The notes under the pieces: generated by a model
What the model was told of the DNA's origin: nothing
Seen by the model: only the letters and a program-made list of their open reading frames with translations
The model's database searches: none
Made by a program: the position numbers and the translations under genes
Source of the DNA: Streptomyces sp. NBC_00154
GTDB lineage: Bacteria; Actinomycetota; Actinomycetes; Streptomycetales; Streptomycetaceae
Reading direction: 5' to 3'
Assembly: GCF_026342835.1 (NCBI RefSeq)
Contig: NZ_JAPEMI010000002.1
Coordinates: forward strand, 620,001 to 684,000
Length of the DNA: 64,000 bases
In this document: positions 9,379 to 16,396 of the stretch, piece by piece
How positions within the stretch are numbered: position 1 is the stretch's first letter
Layout: each line of letters opens with the position of its first letter

Positions 9379-9666
9379 ATGAGTGACGAGCAGAAGTCGC
9401 ACAGCGGCGAGAAGGGCAAGAACAAGATCATCCGTGCGGCTGCCACGGCTGCCGCGACCGCCGCTGTCGCCGCCGCGGTGGCGGCGACGGGTGGCACGGC
9501 CGCGGCCGCGAGCACCGACGCGCAGGACGGCCGGTCCGCCTTCACGGTCCAGCAGCTCGACGAGATGCTGGCCTCCGCGGACCTCGAGAACACGGACAAC
9601 GTCCGTGTCGTGAAGGCCCTCGAGATCGCGCCTGGCTCCATCGCCGCAGTGCAGTACGACCGCTGA
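9379..9666 (+). CDS. Candidate RiPP precursor peptide
   Basis: A 95-residue peptide behind a GAAAGGGAAG ribosome binding site. Residues 1-19 are hydrophilic and basic at the end (KGKNKIIR), 20-37 are an Ala/Thr/Val hydrophobic stretch, and 38-45 (GGTAAAAS) contain an AxA-like site, so the first 44 residues resemble a Sec signal peptide. The remaining 51 residues are polar, with no Cys, one Phe and one Tyr. The last residues are SIAAVQYDR, so the peptide ends Tyr93-Asp94-Arg95; other Arg residues downstream of the hydrophobic stretch are 52 and 76. Its place at the head of an operon of radical SAM, MNIO and arginase-like enzymes makes it the likely substrate. Bufferin-type MNIO precursors also carry signal peptides, but those are Cys-rich. 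It could instead be a small secreted protein unrelated to the enzymes. Confidence 0.65.
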   Translation: MSDEQKSHSGEKGKNKIIRAAATAAATAAVAAAVAATGGTAAAASTDAQDGRSAFTVQQLDEMLASADLENTDNVRVVKALEIAPGSIAAVQYDR

Positions 9667-9668
9667 TC

Positions 9669-11774
9669 ATGACTGTCCGGATCGAGGACCTCCTACCTCG
9701 CACCGTCCGGGAAGTCCTCGACCGGCAGGACCAGGACTGGACGACACGCTTCCCGCACGCCTCCGGCGACGCGTCGGTTCTCTACCTCGCGAGCTGCGGG
9801 ACGACCGACATCACTCAGCCCTACCACAGCCTCTCCTACCTCGCCGGTGCGCTGGACGAGTCGGGGCACTCCTATGTGGTGCGGGATCTCGCCATCGAGT
9901 TCTGGCACTACATGATGTCGCCGCCGGTCGTCGCGCAGCTGCGTGACGTCTGTGTCCGGCGATACGAAGCGGAGCCCGAGGAGGACTCGCTCCTTCCCTT
10001 CTTCATCGACACGCTCGATGACGGCCGGCGCTTCCAGCAGGCGTTCGCGACCCTGCGTGACGAGAAGGCCTTCTACGAACTCCCGGCGTATCTCGATGCC
10101 GTTCGCGAACTCAGCCTGCTGCCACGGCTGTTGACGCTGCTGTCCCGGACCTCGGTCTACCGGACCTTCAGCAGCGCCTCGCCTCCCGGCATGGAGCGCG
10201 ACCGCATCAACCTCGTGACCCTGCGCCGAGAGATCGAGGCAGGATTCGGCATCGACGTCGTCGACGCCTTCTACGACCACCACGCCGACCGGATCGCGGC
10301 CATGCGCCCCGGCCTGGTGGGTCTGACGATCCCGTTCATCTCCCAGCTCGAACACACCATGGCCCTCGCGTCCCGTCTGAAGCGGCGCGGTGTCCCGGTG
10401 GCCATCGGCGGACCGATTGCCGCCAAGTTCTACAAGTACATCGACGACATCACCGAGTTGAAGGCGCTCGATTTCGCCGTCGACTACCTGGTCACCGGTG
10501 AGGGCGAGACGCTCATCAAGCGGCTGGCGGACCACTGCCAGCGAGGGGCCGAACTGGGCGAGGTCGACAATCTCGTCCACGTCCGGGACCCCCGCCCGCT
10601 GAAGCGGTACTTCTTCGAGAACGTCAACGCCCTGCCGTCCCCGAACTACGGCGTGTGGGACTACGCCCTCTACGCCTCGCCGAAGCCCGGCGCGCTCTAC
10701 TCGCCGACCCGCGGGTGCTACTGGAACAAGTGCTCGTTCTGCGACTACGGGCTCGCGATGAACGCGCCGACCTCGCCGTGGCGCACCCGTACGCCGGAAC
10801 GGGTCATCGAGGACCTGCAGCTCGCCTCCAAGTACTCCGAGCACTTCTTCTTCGCCGTTGACGTGCTGTCACCGGCCTACGCCCTGAAGATCTCCGAGGC
10901 GCTCATCGAGAGCGACCTGGACATCAAGTGGAGCGCCGACTTCAGGCTGGAGAAGAGCTACCGCATGGAGAACACCGCGGTGTTCGCCCGTGCCGGGTGC
11001 CTCGGCGCGGCGTTCGGGATGGAGAGCACCGACCAGGAGGTCCTCGACCTCATCAACAAGGGCACGGAGGTCCAGCGTCTGGAGACGCTGGTCAGCTCGT
11101 TTGCGGACGCCGGCATCCCCGTCCAGCTGATGGGCTTCCTCGGACATCCGGGGGAGACCCGCCGCCAGGCCCAGCTGACCCTGGACACCGCGGAGGCGCT
11201 GCTCGAATCCGCCGCGACGGTCGCCCTGGGGAAGTTCGGGCTGACACCGGGCGCGGACATCGCCCTCAAGCCCGACCACTACGGGATCGACATCCACTAC
11301 GACCCCTCCGGTGACCCGGCGATCCCGTGGGAGCTGGACTGGAGCCACCGCGAACCGGTCGACGCCTACGACGAGGACGACTTCGATCACCAGCTCCGCC
11401 TGGTCAGGGGCTTCCCGTACCCGTTCCTCGGCGCCACCTGCACTCTGCACAGCCTGCTGTACTTCGAGAAGCGTCCCCGGGCGCCATTCCCCATCCCGCA
11501 GTGGGGTTACGCGGAGACCTGGGAGGCGTTCGACATCATCCCGTTCTACCACTCCCACACCGACGACAAGGGAACCACGCTCTTGAGCGGACTCACCGGG
11601 CGCGCCGTCGTCCTCGACGGCGAACGGGCGAAGCTCTTCGCGACCCTGTTCGACCGCGGTGGATGGCTGCGGATCGACGCGCGGGACGGCCTCTCCCCGC
11701 AGGTACGGATCCTGCTCGACTTCCTCATCAAGAACGCCTTGGCGATGTTCCTGCCGGCGGAGAAGACCACATGA
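9669..11774 (+). CDS. Cobalamin-binding-domain radical SAM enzyme 1
   Basis: The 701-residue protein starts 2 bp after the peptide stop. The N-terminal 330 residues look like the B12-binding region of class B radical SAM methyltransferases (YLASCGTTDITQPYHSLSYL; VGLTIPFISQLEHTMALASRL; VAIGGPIAAKF; YLVTGEGETLI), without the DxHxxG base-off motif, as is common in these methylases. The cluster motif is RGCYWNKCSFCDY: Cys350, Cys355, Cys358, a Cx4Cx2C spacing rather than Cx3Cx2C. A TIM-barrel-like region follows (GCLGAAFGMESTDQEVLDLINKG; PVQLMGFLGHPGETR), then a C-terminal extension from about 520. Such enzymes usually methylate unactivated carbons, though some do other chemistry. The substrate is inferred to be the adjacent peptide. 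Confidence 0.8.
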   Translation: MTVRIEDLLPRTVREVLDRQDQDWTTRFPHASGDASVLYLASCGTTDITQPYHSLSYLAGALDESGHSYVVRDLAIEFWHYMMSPPVVAQLRDVCVRRYEAEPEEDSLLPFFIDTLDDGRRFQQAFATLRDEKAFYELPAYLDAVRELSLLPRLLTLLSRTSVYRTFSSASPPGMERDRINLVTLRREIEAGFGIDVVDAFYDHHADRIAAMRPGLVGLTIPFISQLEHTMALASRLKRRGVPVAIGGPIAAKFYKYIDDITELKALDFAVDYLVTGEGETLIKRLADHCQRGAELGEVDNLVHVRDPRPLKRYFFENVNALPSPNYGVWDYALYASPKPGALYSPTRGCYWNKCSFCDYGLAMNAPTSPWRTRTPERVIEDLQLASKYSEHFFFAVDVLSPAYALKISEALIESDLDIKWSADFRLEKSYRMENTAVFARAGCLGAAFGMESTDQEVLDLINKGTEVQRLETLVSSFADAGIPVQLMGFLGHPGETRRQAQLTLDTAEALLESAATVALGKFGLTPGADIALKPDHYGIDIHYDPSGDPAIPWELDWSHREPVDAYDEDDFDHQLRLVRGFPYPFLGATCTLHSLLYFEKRPRAPFPIPQWGYAETWEAFDIIPFYHSHTDDKGTTLLSGLTGRAVVLDGERAKLFATLFDRGGWLRIDARDGLSPQVRILLDFLIKNALAMFLPAEKTT

Positions 11775-13537
11775 CACAGCCCAAGCTTCTGGTCGTCGTT
11801 CCGCCGCAGGCGGTGAGCATGCTCAACGGTCCGCCGCTGGCCCCTGTCCTGCTCGACTACGCGCTGTCGCCCCACGGGGTGGACGTCGAGTTCTTCGACG
11901 GCAACCTGAGTTTCTTCGACTGGCTGCAGAGCGATGTCGTACGGGCGGCCGTCACCGCCCGGCTCAAGGCGCTCACCGCCGAGGAACTCTCGCAGGACGT
12001 GCTGGAGTCGGGGGACCTCACCCGGATCGGCCGGTATCTGTCGTTCCTGGAGAGCGACTACTGCCGTGGCGCGGCGATCAGTGGCGCCCGGGCGGGGATC
12101 GACTGGAACGCCGTCCACGAACTCCTCGTCAACCCCCGGGCCGAGGTGCCGGATCCGGACTTCCGTGATCTGTGGCTCACCCGCGCCATGGACGTGCTCT
12201 GCCAGGAGATCCTGCGGCGCGAACCGGACCACATCGCGTTCTCGACCCTGTTCCACACGCAGACCGAGGCGGCGACCGAGCTGTGCGAGAGGCTGCACGG
12301 AGCCGGATTCGCCGGGCGGATCGTGTTCGGCGGAGCGGCGATCAAGCTGACGGACGACCTGGACCTCGAACGGCTCATGACCGTCTGCGGCGCCGACCTC
12401 GCCTACAAGTTCAGCGTCTACGGGGAGTTCCCCAGCCTGGCGGCGTACCTGCGAGGCGAGTGCCGGGCCGACGAGGTGGCGAACGCGACCTACCTCGACG
12501 AGAAGGGCGGACTGCGCCATGCGAAGGCGAAGGGCGGCACCATCCGCTCCATGGTCCGCGGCCTCTCGTACGACCTGGTGGAGCGCGCGGAATACCTGGA
12601 CGAGCGCATCTACCCGGTCCTGGTCTCGGAGGGCTGCTACTGGGGGAAGTGCGACTTCTGCGACTACCCCTTCCTCGCCTCCCAGGACCCGTTCAAGGTC
12701 AGTGCCTTCTTCCGGCGGGCCGGCGACGTGGTGCACGACATCGGCGAACTCGTCGAGAAGCACGGGGTGTCACGGATCGACCTGATCTCGGATGCCGTGC
12801 CGATGGGGTACTTCCGGCTGCTCGCCGACGCCGGCGCGAGACGCACGCGTGAGCTCGGCGCACGACTCGAATGCTCGATCCGCGCCGAACCGAAGGCGCA
12901 GGCCCACCACTTCGAGGCCATGGCCGAAAGCGGCGTCGACCTGGTGACGATCGGCGTCGAGTCGCTGGCGGACGAAGTCCTCGAAGGAATGCAGAAGGGC
13001 AATACATATACCGACATCCTGCGGTCGATGAGGTTCGCCCGTGAACAGGGCATCAAGGTGAAGGCCAATCTCATCTTCGACCACCCGAGGATGCAGCTGC
13101 GCCACGTGGACGAGACCCTGGAGAAGCTGGACGAGATCCTCCAGTACGTCGAATCGCTCGGCGTCCACTCGTTCGGACTCACCCCGCACGCCCCGCTCGC
13201 GTTCACCCCCGAGAGCGCCAACCTCGTCGTGCTCAACGGCCGGCGGACCACCAACGACCACGGTGAGCACCATCTCCGGTTCGTGCGGACCGACATGACG
13301 CCCGAGCTGGAGACGCGCCTCTCGGACCTGCAGACGGCCGTCGAGGCGGCCGCCTATCAGCTGGAGTACGCGCGCCTCGGCGGCACGAAGACACCGGACC
13401 GGCGGAAGATCGTCCGTCTTCCCTACCGGTGGGACGGCGAGCGCGCGGTCAGGGACGCCGCCGCGGACCTGAGCCTCAGCATCCCGGGCGAGTCCGCTCC
13501 CTTCTCGTACTTCGTGAAGGGCGGTGCCGATGGGTGA
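11771..13537 (+). CDS. Cobalamin-binding-domain radical SAM enzyme 2
   Basis: A 588-residue paralogue of the preceding enzyme, starting at ATG 11771 inside its stop (ATGA overlap). The B12-type N-terminal part shows LLVVVPPQAVSMLNGPPLAPVLLDYAL, HIAFSTLFHTQTEA and RIVFGGAAIKLTDD. The iron-sulfur motif is EGCYWGKCDFCDY, Cys289-Cys294-Cys297, with the same unusual Cx4Cx2C spacing. Barrel motifs follow (RIDLISDAVPMGYFRLL; SGVDLVTIGVESLADEVLEGMQKG; VKANLIFDHP). Overall similarity to enzyme 1 is in architecture and motif, with many differences, so they probably act on different positions. A much earlier in-frame start at 11327 lies inside enzyme 1 and is rejected. Confidence 0.8.
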   Translation: MTQPKLLVVVPPQAVSMLNGPPLAPVLLDYALSPHGVDVEFFDGNLSFFDWLQSDVVRAAVTARLKALTAEELSQDVLESGDLTRIGRYLSFLESDYCRGAAISGARAGIDWNAVHELLVNPRAEVPDPDFRDLWLTRAMDVLCQEILRREPDHIAFSTLFHTQTEAATELCERLHGAGFAGRIVFGGAAIKLTDDLDLERLMTVCGADLAYKFSVYGEFPSLAAYLRGECRADEVANATYLDEKGGLRHAKAKGGTIRSMVRGLSYDLVERAEYLDERIYPVLVSEGCYWGKCDFCDYPFLASQDPFKVSAFFRRAGDVVHDIGELVEKHGVSRIDLISDAVPMGYFRLLADAGARRTRELGARLECSIRAEPKAQAHHFEAMAESGVDLVTIGVESLADEVLEGMQKGNTYTDILRSMRFAREQGIKVKANLIFDHPRMQLRHVDETLEKLDEILQYVESLGVHSFGLTPHAPLAFTPESANLVVLNGRRTTNDHGEHHLRFVRTDMTPELETRLSDLQTAVEAAAYQLEYARLGGTKTPDRRKIVRLPYRWDGERAVRDAAADLSLSIPGESAPFSYFVKGGADG

Positions 13538-14402
13538 GGCGCCCGACGACCCGGACGGCACCGGACGGGTGGGGTTCGGGGGCGCGCCGGTCGTGCCCCT
13601 CGCCGAGCTGACGAGCGGCCCGCTCGCGGCGGCCTGCTTCTTCGGCGTCGATCCCGACCTCTCAAGGAGGTTCGGCGAGAACTCCGACGGAGCCGCCGCC
13701 TTCGTCCGGCGCTCGTCCGCCCGGATGCGGCCCTGGACCCGCCGGTACCGCCCCTCGGCCGTCGACGTGGGCGTCCTCTCCGGGGACGTGGGCGACGTGG
13801 TCCGCGGAATCTCCGAGGTCTCGACGGCGGTCTTCGAGGCGGGGCATGTCCCCGTTGTCGTCGGAGGCGACCACACCGTCAGCTATCCGGTGGCCGTCAC
13901 CGCGGCCGCGCGGCACGAGGATCTGACCTACGTCTACCTGGACGCCCACCTGGACCTGGGTCTCCATCTCGACGGATCCGGCGAGCTGCACAACGGCAAC
14001 TTCGTGGCGGCGCTCGCCGCCGGCGGCGCCTTCCGCGAGGTGGTCAACGTGGGCGCGAGGGCCTGGACGACCTACGACGAGGCCTACGATCCCGGCGGCC
14101 CCGTCACGGTCGTCCGCGACGTCGACCCGGCGGCGCTGTCCGCGCTGAGGGGGAGGAAGGTGCACGTCAGCCTGGACGTCGACGTACTCGATCCGGTGTA
14201 CGTGCCGAACACGGGGAGCAAGGAGCCGTTCGGCGCCACCCCGGAGCAGGTCAGATGCGTGATGGCCTGGATCGCGGACAATTGCACCGTCGTGAGCGCC
14301 GACGTGTCGGAGATCGTGCCCGATCCCGCCCACTGTGCGACGGCCGAGATCGCGATGCGATGTATCCATGAACTGGTCAAGGAGCGAAAGCGCGATGAAT
14401 GA
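13530..14402 (+). CDS. Ureohydrolase (arginase/agmatinase fold), candidate peptide arginase
   Basis: The 290-residue product carries the full set of manganese ligands of arginases: GGDHT (His115), DAHLD (Asp138, His140, Asp142) and SLDVDVLDP (Asp216, Asp218), with SEIVPDPAHCATAEIA near the C-terminus as in the family. The reaction would be hydrolysis of a guanidino group to release urea. In known RiPP systems (OspR of landornamide and related peptide arginases) this converts Arg to ornithine within the precursor. The start is ATG 13530, overlapping the radical SAM stop by 8 bases; GTG 13524 is an alternative. The context argues for a peptide rather than free arginine or agmatine, but the sequence alone cannot decide. 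Confidence 0.8.
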   Translation: MGEAPDDPDGTGRVGFGGAPVVPLAELTSGPLAAACFFGVDPDLSRRFGENSDGAAAFVRRSSARMRPWTRRYRPSAVDVGVLSGDVGDVVRGISEVSTAVFEAGHVPVVVGGDHTVSYPVAVTAAARHEDLTYVYLDAHLDLGLHLDGSGELHNGNFVAALAAGGAFREVVNVGARAWTTYDEAYDPGGPVTVVRDVDPAALSALRGRKVHVSLDVDVLDPVYVPNTGSKEPFGATPEQVRCVMAWIADNCTVVSADVSEIVPDPAHCATAEIAMRCIHELVKERKRDE

Positions 14403-14955
14403 GAGGCCGGCGGCCCAAGTGGCCGATGTTGCCGTCGAGTTGCGGCCCCACACGTCGGCGAGCCTCGAACCGCTGCTGCGGTGGAAGAACGACGTCGAGA
14501 TCCAGCGGCTCAGCGACGACGAGATCCGGACGTACACCCGTGAGCAGGTCGCCGAGACACTGGAACGCTGGATGCGCTCCAGCGACGACATCGTCCACCT
14601 CGCGATCGGGCTCGCGGACCGCGCGGAACCCATCGGCTTCCTCCATCTGGCGCTCATCGAACGGGCTCACCGGCGCTGCCGGCTGGGGATCGTCATCGGC
14701 GAGAAGGACCTGTGGGGGCGCGGCTACGCGTACCAGGCGGTCGTGCAGGTGGTGAACCATGCCTTCGACGTGCTCGATCTGCACCGGATCACGGCGGAGG
14801 TCTTCGCCGACAACCCGCGTTCCGTGCGGCTGTTCGAGCGGGTGGGCTTCGTGAGGGAGGGTGTCATGCGGGAGAACCTCCAGCGGGACGAGGAACGTGT
14901 CGACGAGCTGATCCTCGGACTGCTGCGGCACGAGTGGAGCGGGGGAGAGAAGTGA
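14395..14955 (+). CDS. GNAT-family N-acyltransferase (RimJ/RimL-like)
   Basis: A 186-residue single-domain GNAT: RPHTSASLEPLLRWKNDVEIQRLSDDE at the N-terminus, the acetyl-CoA-binding motif A in LGIVIGEKDLWGRGYAYQAV, and motif B in HRITAEVFADNPRSVRLFERVGFVREG. It resembles ribosomal-protein and small-molecule acetyltransferases that modify amino groups. ATG 14395 overlaps the arginase stop by 8 bases. In selidamide RiPPs a GNAT acylates an ornithine made by a peptide arginase, so the order arginase then GNAT here suggests side-chain or N-terminal acylation of the peptide (inference). Self-protection by acetylation is the alternative. Confidence 0.8.
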   Translation: MNERPAAQVADVAVELRPHTSASLEPLLRWKNDVEIQRLSDDEIRTYTREQVAETLERWMRSSDDIVHLAIGLADRAEPIGFLHLALIERAHRRCRLGIVIGEKDLWGRGYAYQAVVQVVNHAFDVLDLHRITAEVFADNPRSVRLFERVGFVREGVMRENLQRDEERVDELILGLLRHEWSGGEK

Positions 14956-15758
14956 CCAGGATCGGGATCAGCGTCTCCGACTTCGTGCCCGCGCTTGGCC
15001 ACCTCGACGAGACCGTGTACCGGCGGGTCTCATACGTCGAGTACGGCGGCCACCACCCGCCGGCCAACGACGCCGGCATGCGGCGCCTTCTCGACGAGGG
15101 GATCGTCGGCGACATGACCCGGCACCTCGTGTCGGTCGAACTGCCCGACGCCCTCGACATCGACAACGAGGCCAGGCTGATCGCGGAGAACCACGTGGGA
15201 TGCGAGCCGCGCTACATGGTCACCGACTTCGGTTACTGGAGGCTGGGCGGGCGTGGCGAGCGCAACCTCTGGTTCCGCCCCACGTCGCTCGACCGCGAGG
15301 TCGCCGGACACGTCGCCCGCAACGTCCAGGGTCTTTCGGCGGAGCTGGGCGCCCCGGTCCACGCCGAGAACCCGTTCAGCCTCACCCATGACGGCGAGCT
15401 GAGCCCCCGTGAGTTCATGCAGGAACTTGCCGAGCGCGGCGCGACGCTCTGCTTCGACATCGGGCACTTCTACGCCTGGTGCGTCAACGAGGGACTGGAT
15501 ATGGAGCGGGAGCTGGACCGGGTGCCGTTCGAGGCCGTCCGGGTGGCGCACATCGCCGGACTGAGCGAGGTCCGGTACGGCGACCGGCTGCTGCTGCTCG
15601 ACAACCACAACGTCCCGCCGCTGCGGGGCTGCCTTGAGGTGCTCCGGACCGTGAAGGAGCGTTGTCCGGAGCTCGGTTGGGTGACTTACGAGGCAGAACT
15701 GGCCCCGGCGCAGGTCCAGCACCGCGGTCTCGACGCGATTGAGAGGGTAATGGCATGA
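14952..15758 (+). CDS. MNIO (DUF692-type multinuclear non-heme iron oxidase) 1
   Basis: A 268-residue TIM-barrel protein with the spaced metal-ligand pattern of DUF692 enzymes: VHAEN (Glu139), CFDIGH (Asp169, His172), VAHIAG (His200), LLDNHN (Asp217, His219) and TYEAEL (Glu247). DUF692/MNIO enzymes use two or three irons and oxygen to remodel Cys, Asp, Asn or backbone positions in RiPP precursors. GTG 14952 overlaps the GNAT stop (GTGA). The family is normally about 280 residues and recruits a separate partner protein, which could be the next gene. The precursor here has no Cys, so an Asp- or backbone-directed reaction is more likely than Cys chemistry. Confidence 0.75.
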   Translation: MTRIGISVSDFVPALGHLDETVYRRVSYVEYGGHHPPANDAGMRRLLDEGIVGDMTRHLVSVELPDALDIDNEARLIAENHVGCEPRYMVTDFGYWRLGGRGERNLWFRPTSLDREVAGHVARNVQGLSAELGAPVHAENPFSLTHDGELSPREFMQELAERGATLCFDIGHFYAWCVNEGLDMERELDRVPFEAVRVAHIAGLSEVRYGDRLLLLDNHNVPPLRGCLEVLRTVKERCPELGWVTYEAELAPAQVQHRGLDAIERVMA

Positions 15759-16396
15759 CCACGTCCGAAGACGTCGCTCGCGAGGTGCCGGAGGCCGACT
15801 GTTTCCGGAGTCTGGTCCGGCGGCCCCCGCACGACGAGGCGACGACGGAGTACCTGGCCTGGGCCCGCCTCATGGCACAGGTCGTCGACGACCTCAACCG
15901 GTGGGCGCCCAACTTCGCGGTGGCCGTGGCGTCCTCGCTCAGGTCCCTCGACGGGCTGCGGCCCTACTGCGAGTCGGGGGAGTACGAGAGGGCGTACACC
16001 GAGCCCCTCGCCCACGCCGTGAACTTCGTGCGCCACTTCGTCGCGCAGGAGCACCCCGAGTGGCTGAAGGACCTCGCCCGCTGCGAGCTGTGGTCCAGCC
16101 CCCAGGCGCAGCAGCTGGACGACGTGGAGCGGAAGGCCGTGAAGGAGGCCCTCGGCATCCAGGAGCGAGCGGGCAAGGAGTTCGTGATCGTGGGCCATGA
16201 CGTCCTGGAGACCCTCCAGCACGTCACCGGCTACCGCGACATGACCTTCGTCCGGTCCGCTCCGCTGATGTGGCTCCTTCGGGTGCCGCCGCTCGACGTG
16301 ACGCCCGCACCGGAGCCGCGTCCGGGGATCGTCGTCTTCCACCGGCTCGACGACGGCGTCTCCCTGTCCTACGTCCCCGCCGGAGGCGCGCGGTGA
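15755..16396 (+). CDS. Unrecognised protein between two MNIO genes, possible partner
   Basis: A 213-residue soluble protein that I do not recognise. It is largely helical by composition in the first 150 residues (YLAWARLMAQVVDDLNRW; ERAYTEPLAHAVNFVRHFV) and ends with a short strand-rich tail (GIVVFHRLDDGVSLSYV). It contains two Cys and no obvious nucleotide or metal motif. ATG 15755 overlaps the MNIO1 stop (ATGA), and its own stop overlaps MNIO2 (GTGA). MNIO enzymes typically need a partner that binds the precursor leader, often through a RiPP recognition element, and this is the only candidate in the operon. That role is inferred from position only. Confidence 0.6.
   Translation: MTTSEDVAREVPEADCFRSLVRRPPHDEATTEYLAWARLMAQVVDDLNRWAPNFAVAVASSLRSLDGLRPYCESGEYERAYTEPLAHAVNFVRHFVAQEHPEWLKDLARCELWSSPQAQQLDDVERKAVKEALGIQERAGKEFVIVGHDVLETLQHVTGYRDMTFVRSAPLMWLLRVPPLDVTPAPEPRPGIVVFHRLDDGVSLSYVPAGGAR

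Noticed and set aside
9379..9666. Lanthipeptide or thiopeptide precursor
   Set aside because: The peptide has no Cys, and no LanB/LanC/LanM, YcaO or thiopeptide cyclase genes are present.
9693..10844. Long minus-strand open frame antisense to the first radical SAM gene
   Set aside because: Its translation is Glu/Val/Gly/Arg-rich without any domain and mirrors the GC-biased codons of the real gene; the plus strand has all the motifs.
11327..11770. Extended N-terminus of the second radical SAM ORF
   Set aside because: The upstream part is an Arg/Pro-rich frame overlapping the C-terminal coding region of the first enzyme; the ATG at 11771 with ATGA overlap fits far better.
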